A DNA stretch of 6,663 nucleotides from Nitrososphaerales archaeon TH5888. GTDB taxonomy: Archaea > Thermoproteota > Nitrososphaeria > Nitrososphaerales > Nitrososphaeraceae. Numbering within the stretch: position 1 is the first letter of the stretch; each line of letters starts with the position of its first letter. Positions 1 to 5,653 of this stretch are shown here, piece after piece. The DNA lies in assembly GCA_014523595.1 (NCBI GenBank), contig JAATVN010000136.1:1-6663 (forward strand), written 5' to 3'. Position numbers and translations under genes: made by a program. The notes under the pieces are model-generated. The model saw only the letters and a program-made list of their open reading frames with translations. It ran no database searches and was not told the DNA's origin.

Positions 1-2280
1 AGCTTTTATAGGATCTCTTAGTGAATATCGCTTACCATTTTCATTTGTTGACTCCCTTTTTGTTGTCCATATTAACGAATTAAAATCAACTATAGCTTTA
101 GTAAATTTACACATCTCTCCATAGTCATTACTCTTCATAGGAAACTTTTGTAGATGAATACTTTCTTTAGAATAAATTGTAGTCCATAATTTGTCCGTGA
201 TAAAGGGGCATATCGGAGCTAAAAGTACCAATATTACTGAAAAACATTTATGAAGAGCATATAATGCGGAATACCTGTTATTTGGGACTTGATCGTTATA
301 TGCGCGCGATTTTACTAATTCAAGGTAGTGAGAAGCGAAAATATTCCAAGTAAATTCTCTTATTTGTGAAGCAGGAATAAAAAAATTATATTCCTTATAC
401 CCTTTTATGCATTCAGCTACTAAATTTGATAACTCCCCTAAAATCCATTTATCCGAAGATAATAAATCAAATTCATACGATGGAATGAATTCAAAGGAGG
501 ACACAAATCTTCCAATATTCCATAATTTTGTCAAAAATTTTTGTGCCTCTCCTATCTTTTGTTCAGAACATCTAAAGTCCTGACCATGATTTGCTTCAAT
601 TGCTGACCAGAATCTAAAAGTGTCTGCTCCATGCTTACTGATTATAGGGAAAGGATCAATTACATTTCCCTTACTCTTACTCATCTTTTCTCCATACTCA
701 TCGACTCCATATCCCATAATCCAGACATTATTCCAGGCAAGTTTCTCGGTCAATTGGTAACATCGTAACATTGTGTAATACAGCCACGTTCTCACAATGT
801 CTTTTGCTTGAGGCCTAATTTGTGTCGGATATGTTTTTACAAAAAAGTCATTATCCTTACTATATTTGGTTACAAACAGAGGTGATATACTCGAATCCAT
901 CCATGTATCAAACGTTCTCTCATCGCCAGTAAATTTATTGTGTCCACATTTGGTACATTTATCAAAAGGTGCTTTGTCTTTCCATGGTCTATAATATTTT
1001 CCCGGTTCAGGCAATATTGGTTCTTTACATTTGTTACAATACCATATAGGAATTTCTGTACCGTAAAATCTCCTTCTGGATATAGGCCAATCTATTGCAA
1101 CAGAATCTAACCAATTCAATAATATCTGTCTATGAGAGTCGGGATAAAAATTCAGAGAAGATGCAAATTCTCTAAGTTTGGGAAGAAAATCAAGTTGTTT
1201 TATATAATAATCTTGCATCGGGATTATCTCTACTGGAGATTTACTCCTTTCGCACATTGGTATTCTGTGCAGGATCAATTCTTCTTTTACAATGTAGCCG
1301 CTATTTTTTAAATCATCAATAATATTTTTTCTCGCATTGTCTATGGTTAAGGTAGAATAACTACCTCCATTTTCACTTATCCTGCCATATTGATCTATGG
1401 CGACAGTTTCTTTTAATCCCAATTCTCTAATTACATGTACATCATTAAGATCCCCATAGCTACAAACCATTACGACTCCCGAACCAAATTCTGATTTTGC
1501 TGAATGATGTGGCAAGATTTTTACTTCTCTGTTAAATAAAGGCAAGGTAACCTGCTTGTTATGCATCTTCTCATATCTGGTATCGTTCGGGTTTACTATA
1601 ACACATTGGCATGCAAAAATTAATTCAGGCCTAGTTGTAGCAACAATCAAATCCTCATTTTCATTTTTTAATCTAAACTTCAAATATACTAGACTTGTCT
1701 TTCTTTCTTCATAAGTTATTTCTGCGTCAGCAATTGTAGTCCCACAGCTTGGACAATAATTATTCGGTCTATTTGCAGAATAAACCAGTCCTCTTCTCCA
1801 TAAATTAATAAATGTACTCTGAGTTAACGCACGATACTCATTTGAATCAGTCCTATAGTATTCGTCAAAGTTAGCACTTAGACCGATACTCTTCATGATT
1901 TGGATCATTTCTTTTTCTAGATCATCTAATGAAATCCTACAAAGGTTAAGAAATTCCTCCCTGTCAGTCTGTCGCATCCTGATTTTGTGTTTTTTTTCAG
2001 TGTAAATCTCAACCGGGAGTCCATTTCTGTCTATACCAATTGGAAAGTATACATTATTACCAAACATTCTTGCTGTTCGAGCTATCATGTCAATTTGTGC
2101 ATAATGTGCTGCAGCGCCTATATGCCAGGGCCGTCCTGAAGGATAAGGAGGAGGGGTATCAATTACATAGTTGTTTTTACCAGAAACTTTGAAATCATAG
2201 ATTCTTTCATCAATCCAATTTTTCAAAATAGCGTTTTCAATATTCGAATTCCATATTTTTTCATCAATTTTTTGTTGCAT
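1..2280 (-). CDS. valS: Valyl-tRNA synthetase, archaeal type (C-terminus cut by window edge)
   Basis: This cytoplasmic class I enzyme charges tRNA-Val with valine using ATP. The frame is open for 760 codons from ATG at 2278-2280 to the left edge, so only the C-terminal end is missing. Visible in order: the PPPYPSGRPWHIGA nucleotide-binding segment (HIGH-type motif at residues 53-56, here HIGA); IGIDRNGLPVE just after it; a CPSC zinc-knuckle pair (C176, C179); ATTRPE at 214-219, which opens the CP1 editing domain; GSGVVMVCSYGDLND, the archaeal version of the editing-pocket segment; a second zinc ribbon (C415, C418, C442, C445); DTWMDSS at 458-464; KMSKS at 532-536 (bases 673-687); then the helical anticodon-binding domain. 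RNGLP and the KMSKS context favour ValRS over IleRS or LeuRS. The start is firm: an in-frame TAG lies seven codons upstream and no Shine-Dalgarno is seen. It follows the small ORF by 32 bases and may be co-transcribed with it. Confidence 0.95.
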   Translation of the reverse strand, partial: MQQKIDEKIWNSNIENAILKNWIDERIYDFKVSGKNNYVIDTPPPYPSGRPWHIGAAAHYAQIDMIARTARMFGNNVYFPIGIDRNGLPVEIYTEKKHKIRMRQTDREEFLNLCRISLDDLEKEMIQIMKSIGLSANFDEYYRTDSNEYRALTQSTFINLWRRGLVYSANRPNNYCPSCGTTIADAEITYEERKTSLVYLKFRLKNENEDLIVATTRPELIFACQCVIVNPNDTRYEKMHNKQVTLPLFNREVKILPHHSAKSEFGSGVVMVCSYGDLNDVHVIRELGLKETVAIDQYGRISENGGSYSTLTIDNARKNIIDDLKNSGYIVKEELILHRIPMCERSKSPVEIIPMQDYYIKQLDFLPKLREFASSLNFYPDSHRQILLNWLDSVAIDWPISRRRFYGTEIPIWYCNKCKEPILPEPGKYYRPWKDKAPFDKCTKCGHNKFTGDERTFDTWMDSSISPLFVTKYSKDNDFFVKTYPTQIRPQAKDIVRTWLYYTMLRCYQLTEKLAWNNVWIMGYGVDEYGEKMSKSKGNVIDPFPIISKHGADTFRFWSAIEANHGQDFRCSEQKIGEAQKFLTKLWNIGRFVSSFEFIPSYEFDLLSSDKWILGELSNLVAECIKGYKEYNFFIPASQIREFTWNIFASHYLELVKSRAYNDQVPNNRYSALYALHKCFSVILVLLAPICPFITDKLWTTIYSKESIHLQKFPMKSNDYGEMCKFTKAIVDFNSLIWTTKRESTNENGKRYSLRDPIKA

Positions 2281-2312
2281 CTTTAGGTTAGAACTAATCC
2301 ACTAGGAGGCTT

Positions 2313-2429
2313 CTATTTAAGTTCATGCTTCAGAACTAAATTGAAATGATCTAAAGCAAAGCTATTTGCACCCATCATGATAAGAGCATCAGTATCATCT
2401 CTACTATCACGAAAATTATCACTATTCAC
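2313..2429 (-). CDS. Probable 38-residue small protein, unknown function
   Basis: I do not recognise this protein. It starts with GTG at 2427-2429 inside the GTGA that also contains the TGA stop of the QueD-fusion gene, a 4-base overlap typical of translational coupling, and it ends with TAG at 2313-2315. The product begins VNSDNFRDSRDDTDALIMMG and ends LVLKHELK: an acidic, polar start followed by a plausible amphipathic helix that loosely recalls a TPR half-repeat. No signal peptide, membrane segment or cysteine is present. G or C occupies about 50% of first codon positions (19 of 38) but only about 21% of third positions (8 of 38), the pattern expected of real coding sequence in a low-GC genome. 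No Shine-Dalgarno is visible. It fills most of the space between its neighbours. It could still be a chance frame, or a lost C-terminal extension of the upstream gene. Confidence 0.5.
   Translation of the reverse strand: MNSDNFRDSRDDTDALIMMGANSFALDHFNLVLKHELK
2314..2321 (-). promoter_or_regulatory. Possible TATA box for valS inside the upstream small ORF
   Basis: On the minus strand this reads CTTAAATA, close to the archaeal TATA consensus TTTAWATA. Its centre lies about 38 bases before the valS ATG, so transcription would start about 12 bases before that codon. It overlaps the stop codon of the small ORF. It could give valS its own promoter in addition to read-through from the QueD-fusion gene. 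AT-rich sequence makes chance matches common. Confidence 0.35.
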
Positions 2430-3235
2430 TTAATCTTTGCCAGAATATGCGCCCCTTTATTCACACCTTCATAAATATAAACACCCAAAGCTTCAATATT
2501 TGGAGGCATTTTTGAGGAAAGTAGTTTTATTATTATGGAAGATAGATTCTCAACTGTTGCTTCTCCAGGCATAAGAAAGGTTGTATCTTTTGGAAGCTGC
2601 AGGTTGAAAAAGCCGCGTGGACCGTTAAATGAAACATAATAATGAATACTATCCTCTTTGTAAACATATTTCCTGTTAATAAAGAACTTGTGATCCAATG
2701 TTGAAAGTGTATCTTTAATGATCCTTTTTGCGTCACTAAAATCGATGACTAGGTTATTCACCATTTTTCCAATGATCTCTACCATAACAGTAGATGTGTG
2801 ACCATGTAGTATCGAGCATTTTTCAACCAGAGGTAAAATATGTGCATAGTCAAACGCTAGTGACGAATCTTCTAAAAATATAGATCCTATCTGATCCCCC
2901 TCAGAATCAACAAAAGAAATTGTTTCAAAATCACCTGATTTGACGCCAAATTTTGATTTACCAATAGCTACGATATCAAGATCAGGATTATTCTTTTTTA
3001 TCTCATTGAATTTCTCTAGGTCCTGTTCTGAATCTAAAATTTCAATGTATTTGTTATCAACCTTAAAATCAACGAGGACCTCATTACCATTCATTAGCTT
3101 TATCTTAAAATCATATTGATAATCTTTTCCTAGGAATGAAAGTAATCTTGAGAAAGATAATTCTGTCTTACTCCTAAGCAAATTTCCATTTCTATCGATA
3201 TATTTGAGATCTTCATCCAGAATTATTTTCTTCAT
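2426..3235 (-). CDS. PD-(D/E)XK-like domain fused to a QueD/6-pyruvoyl-tetrahydropterin synthase domain
   Basis: The C-terminal part (about residues 118-269) is a T-fold pterin synthase. Seen: zinc ligands H132, H144 and H146 (AH and HGH), catalytic Cys140 in CSILHGH, the DF at 165-166, the catalytic LDH pair D181-H182, the ATVENL motif at 226-231, and the substrate-binding Glu256 in VYIYEG. From family knowledge, CxxxHGH spacing is that of QueD, which turns dihydroneopterin triphosphate into 6-carboxy-tetrahydropterin for 7-deazaguanine (archaeosine in archaea); an archaeal pterin role is possible. QueD proteins are usually about 120-150 residues, so about 115 are extra. That extension has an alpha-beta-beta-beta-alpha-beta order: SKTELSFSRLLSFLG (E25), YQYDFKIKL, VLVDFKV (D56), KYIEILD (E65), a helix, then LDIVAIG. 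This resembles the PD-(D/E)XK fold, but the usual motif Lys after E65 is absent. It probably heads an operon with the small ORF and valS. The ATG lies about 26 bases after a TATA box, so the mRNA is likely leaderless. The QueD-family call is strong; the exact reaction is inferred. Confidence 0.85.
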   Translation of the reverse strand: MKKIILDEDLKYIDRNGNLLRSKTELSFSRLLSFLGKDYQYDFKIKLMNGNEVLVDFKVDNKYIEILDSEQDLEKFNEIKKNNPDLDIVAIGKSKFGVKSGDFETISFVDSEGDQIGSIFLEDSSLAFDYAHILPLVEKCSILHGHTSTVMVEIIGKMVNNLVIDFSDAKRIIKDTLSTLDHKFFINRKYVYKEDSIHYYVSFNGPRGFFNLQLPKDTTFLMPGEATVENLSSIIIKLLSSKMPPNIEALGVYIYEGVNKGAHILAKIK

Positions 3236-3258
3236 TTATTTTATTTCAAAGAATCCAG

Positions 3259-3265
3259 ATATATA
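3259..3265 (-). promoter_or_regulatory. TATA box for the QueD-fusion gene
   Basis: The minus strand reads TATATAT within TTGTATATATCTGG, preceded by an A-rich stretch that could serve as a BRE. The centre is about 26 bases before the ATG at 3235, so transcription should begin at or within a base or two of the start codon, giving a leaderless mRNA. Confidence 0.6.
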
Positions 3266-3331
3266 CAAGTTACTTTTTTTGTGAATTCATATCCATAGGA
3301 TTCCAAATCAGAATTTAGAGTTACGTAAAAG

Positions 3332-3345
3332 GATAAAACATAAAT
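3332..3345 (+). promoter_or_regulatory. Probable promoter (TATA-like region) for the asparagine-synthetase-like gene
   Basis: The A/T tract gataaaacataaat lies 25-38 bases before the proposed TTG start at 3370. Taking cataaat (3339-3345) as the TATA box places transcription start near 3368, again almost leaderless. The exact box is uncertain, because the tract offers more than one match. It shares a 134-base intergenic region with the divergent QueD-fusion promoter. Confidence 0.35.
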
Positions 3346-3369
3346 GAAATTATTTTTGGTTAAAGCGTA

Positions 3370-4122
3370 TTGTACAATTCCGACCTAATTGATGCTATGT
3401 TTGCAATAGTATCTGAATATTTGAAAGGAATCAATAAAATTGGCATCGCTTTCTCGGGTGGGATAGATAGTACATTACTCGCAATAATTTGTAAAAATAT
3501 GAATATCGATACTACGTTATTGACTGTTGGCTTCCCTGATTCCAATGATATAGGATTTTCAAAATCAATATCACAAAAAATCAAAATGAATCACAAAATT
3601 TTAGAAATAGATAGAGATGATTTTTCAGCAATTTCTGAAAAAATAACAAATGAAATGACCTGTAGAAATTTATCTCATATAGAGAACTGTATTGCTTTTA
3701 GTTATATAGCTCAATTGGCAAGTAATAACGGTCTGAGTGTTGTACTCACGGCTAACGGTTTTGATGAGCTCTTTTGTGGGTACAATAATTTCAGATTCAT
3801 ATTTAATCAAGATAATGATACTATTAATAAGACTATTGAGTCAAAGATCTTGAATGAATTAGAATTAATAAATGAAATAAAGCAGGTAGTAGAAAAATAT
3901 AATATCAGTATTTTACAACCATTCCTCTCAAAAGGATTCATTTCTGTCGCAATGAAGTTTCCAATTTATAATAAAATAGTAAGCCATGATGATGTTTTGA
4001 GGAAACACATCATTAGAAAGATTGCGTTATCTTTTGAGATACCACCAGAGGTCATTATTAGGAGAAAAAAAGCGTTGCAGTACGGTTCTCTAATCCACAA
4101 ATATTATAAAAAAATAGATTAA
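3370..4122 (+). CDS. Stand-alone asparagine-synthetase-like PP-loop ATP pyrophosphatase
   Basis: The 250-residue protein matches the synthetase half of AsnB-type enzymes, which adenylate a carboxylate with ATP and then transfer nitrogen. Seen: the PP-loop SGGIDS at 29-34 after strand KIGIAF, a TVGF strand at 52-55, LTANGFDELFCGY at 126-138 (AsnB-type GxDExxxGY), QPFLSKGFISVAMKFPIYNK at 183-202 (the family PFLD...P..K segment), and RRKKALQYGS at 231-240 (family RxKxAxQxG). The N-terminal Ntn glutaminase domain with its Cys1 is wholly absent, so ammonia, a partner glutaminase or another donor must be used if it is an amidotransferase. Cysteines lie at 41, 98, 107 and 136. An in-frame TAA at 3361 limits the start: TTG at 3370 keeps the helix before the PP-loop and suits the TATA spacing; ATG at 3397 (residue 10) is the alternative. 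The gene is divergent from the QueD fusion and convergent with purB. The substrate is unknown; free aspartate or a tRNA or cofactor intermediate are possibilities. Confidence 0.85.
   Translation: MYNSDLIDAMFAIVSEYLKGINKIGIAFSGGIDSTLLAIICKNMNIDTTLLTVGFPDSNDIGFSKSISQKIKMNHKILEIDRDDFSAISEKITNEMTCRNLSHIENCIAFSYIAQLASNNGLSVVLTANGFDELFCGYNNFRFIFNQDNDTINKTIESKILNELELINEIKQVVEKYNISILQPFLSKGFISVAMKFPIYNKIVSHDDVLRKHIIRKIALSFEIPPEVIIRRKKALQYGSLIHKYYKKID
4119..4122. other. Shared TTAA holding two convergent stop codons
   Basis: The palindrome TTAA contains the plus-strand TAA stop (4120-4122) of the asparagine-synthetase-like gene and the minus-strand TAA stop (4119-4121) of purB. No intergenic space exists, so transcription termination for each gene must lie inside the other's coding sequence, and the two mRNAs are expected to overlap at their 3' ends. 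Confidence 0.95.
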
Positions 4123-5486
4123 AGCCCTTTGTAATTTTTACGTACTTGCTCAGCTTTTCTTATGACATCCTTTATTATTCTTGCTGATGCAGCCAGATGA
4201 GTGTTAGGGTCAAATATTGTTCTCAATTCATTCTTGCTTAAACGCGCTTCAATAGAAGGGTCCTGCATTATTGCTTCTTTAAAGTCTTTATCATCAGGAA
4301 GAGTTTCAAATGCAACATGTTGTATGTTATCATATGCCTTCATTCGAGGAATACCTTTCTTAACCAGGGCCTCAAGAATAAATTCTGCAAAAATTCTTCC
4401 CTTTGTTTTATTTATATTATCTAGAATTTTTTGCCTATTTACACTTAATCCTTCAATTACCTTTATCATGCTGTTTATCATTTCGTCTAAAAGAATGACG
4501 CCCATCGGTATGGTAAATCTTTCATTTGCGGAATTTGAGAGATCTCTTTCATGCCATAGTGAAATATTCTCTTGGGCGATATTGGAGAAAGAACGAAGTA
4601 TTCTTGCGAGTGAGGATATTCTTTCGCTCTTTATGGGATTCCTTTTTACTGGAACTGCACTGCTTCCCAACTGCCCCTTTTTAAAAGGTTCTTCTACTTC
4701 ACCAATTTCAGTTCTTTGTAAATTTCTTATTTCTATTGCAATTTTATCCAAAGTACATCCTATTAATGAAATAACGAATTGAACTTCTGCTAGTCTCTCC
4801 CTGGGTATTACTTGTGTAGCTGCCTCTATAGAATATAGCCCAAGCGACTTGGCCACGCTCTTTTGAACATCTAAAGCCTTTGAACCCATCAATGAGCCTG
4901 TTCCAACTACTCCTAACGTTTTACACAACAGAAATCTCTTCTTACCCTCTTCGATTCTTTCTACATGATATGAAAGTTCGTTTGCCCATACTGCAAATTT
5001 TAATCCAAAAGAAATTATGCTTGCGTGTTGTCCATGAGTTCTTCCTACGGAAGGTAGCGAGTTGTATCTTCTTACCTTACTTATCAATAACGAAATTAGC
5101 TTCAAAATTTTTGGCTCAATTATTTCAAATGCCTCTTTTAGTTGCATTGACGTAGATGTGTCTATAACGTCGTTACTGGTTAGTCCGTAATGTATCCACG
5201 GTTTTGTTGAAGGTGAACAATATTCACTTATAGCCTGTACCAACGAAGCTGTATCATGTTCAGTAATTGATTCAAGATCCTTGATCTTTTTCATTGTGAT
5301 CTTATTTGATCTTGTTATTCTAGCTATTTCCTTTGAGGCCTCTAGAGGAATCAGATTGAATTTGCCTTGGGATAATGCAACTTGTGCTTCAAAATCAAGC
5401 TGATACCGAAGTCGATTTTCTTCTTCAAAGATCTTTCTTATTTCATTGCTACCGTATCTTCCAGAATCAATAGGTAAAATTGGCAT
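4119..5486 (-). CDS. purB: Adenylosuccinate lyase
   Basis: This cytoplasmic enzyme of the fumarase/aspartase superfamily acts twice in purine synthesis: SAICAR to AICAR, and adenylosuccinate to AMP, each releasing fumarate. The 455 residues match the usual family length. Seen: EHD at 76-78 (substrate-binding His77), HYGLTSNDVIDT at 99-110, THGQHA at 150-155 with the general-acid histidine, and the flexible signature loop GSSAVPVKRNP at 274-284 carrying the catalytic-base serine (275 or 276). The common family form of the loop is GSSAMPxKRNP, so Val replaces Met here, probably a conservative change. The ATG at 5484-5486 opens MPILPIDSGRYG, the normal family N-terminus (a PxxxGRYxxxE pattern). 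A TATA box about 26-28 bases upstream predicts a near-leaderless mRNA. The stop TAA (4119-4121) lies within the stop of the convergent gene. The gene is intact and looks single-copy and monocistronic here; no other pur gene is in the window. Confidence 0.96.
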   Translation of the reverse strand: MPILPIDSGRYGSNEIRKIFEEENRLRYQLDFEAQVALSQGKFNLIPLEASKEIARITRSNKITMKKIKDLESITEHDTASLVQAISEYCSPSTKPWIHYGLTSNDVIDTSTSMQLKEAFEIIEPKILKLISLLISKVRRYNSLPSVGRTHGQHASIISFGLKFAVWANELSYHVERIEEGKKRFLLCKTLGVVGTGSLMGSKALDVQKSVAKSLGLYSIEAATQVIPRERLAEVQFVISLIGCTLDKIAIEIRNLQRTEIGEVEEPFKKGQLGSSAVPVKRNPIKSERISSLARILRSFSNIAQENISLWHERDLSNSANERFTIPMGVILLDEMINSMIKVIEGLSVNRQKILDNINKTKGRIFAEFILEALVKKGIPRMKAYDNIQHVAFETLPDDKDFKEAIMQDPSIEARLSKNELRTIFDPNTHLAASARIIKDVIRKAEQVRKNYKGL

Positions 5487-5508
5487 CTAATTTAGGAACT
5501 AATAGACG

Positions 5509-5520
5509 TAAAATAAATAT
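5509..5520 (-). promoter_or_regulatory. TATA box region for purB
   Basis: The minus strand reads ATATTTATTTTA, centred about 28 bases before the purB ATG at 5486. This predicts transcription start within a few bases of the start codon. No Shine-Dalgarno is seen in the short remaining leader. The rest of the 167-base region between purB and nirK is very AT-rich and shows no further gene. Confidence 0.5.
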
Positions 5521-5602
5521 TATTATTTTTTAATCCAAAAATTCAAATAAATAATTAACTATCATATAATTTCAATAAAATTCTAAACTAAATTAAAATA
5601 TT

Positions 5603-5622
5603 TTATTCTTATCTCAGAATAA
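5603..5622. repeat. Inverted repeat just upstream of the nirK TATA box
   Basis: Two perfect 7-base arms, TTATTCT (5603-5609) and AGAATAA (5616-5622), flank a 6-base centre, TATCTC. The right arm runs into the TATA box, so the site occupies the BRE/TATA-proximal zone where an archaeal activator or repressor commonly binds. It may be an operator; short AT-rich inverted repeats also occur by chance. Confidence 0.35.
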
Positions 5623-5630
5623 TATTTATA
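5621..5630 (+). promoter_or_regulatory. TATA box for the nirK-like gene
   Basis: The sequence aatatttata ends 23 bases before the ATG at 5654, so the predicted transcription start is within a few bases of the start codon. The leader holds no clear Shine-Dalgarno. Position and sequence both fit an archaeal leaderless promoter. Confidence 0.6.
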
Positions 5631-5653
5631 GTGGAGACCTATACAATGCGCTA

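Noticed and set aside
1..2280. IleRS or LeuRS as the identity of the synthetase
   Set aside because: The DRNGLP segment after HIGA, the GDLND editing-pocket form and the zinc-knuckle layout suit archaeal ValRS better.
2533..2736. 67-codon minus-strand open frame
   Set aside because: Out-of-frame shadow of the QueD domain on the same strand.
3251..3303. GAATCC ... GGATTC inverted repeat between the divergent genes
   Set aside because: The arms are only six bases, 41 bases apart, with no extension; this is expected by chance.
3344..3388. ATG-started 14-codon frame upstream of and overlapping the PP-loop gene
   Set aside because: Very short, in a different frame, and its ATG lies inside the likely TATA region, so it is probably upstream of the transcript start.
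3360..3584. 74-codon minus-strand open frame
   Set aside because: Antisense to the PP-loop coding region, including SGGIDS; no motif or promoter.
3370..4122. Identification of the PP-loop gene as QueC or NAD synthetase
   Set aside because: GFDELFCGY, the PFL...P..K segment and RRKKALQYGS are AsnB-type signatures; the QueC C-terminal cysteine cluster is absent.
4201..4782. 193-codon plus-strand open frame
   Set aside because: It lies antisense within purB, whose catalytic motifs are unambiguous, and its product shows no recognisable motif; it is a shadow frame.
4880..5155. 91-codon plus-strand open frame
   Set aside because: Antisense to the purB region that encodes the THGQHA and HYGLTSND segments; no independent support.
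5487..5653. Possible small gene or RNA in the AT-rich purB-nirK gap
   Set aside because: No open frame of useful length and no GC-rich stem that would suggest a structured RNA; two promoters account for the space.
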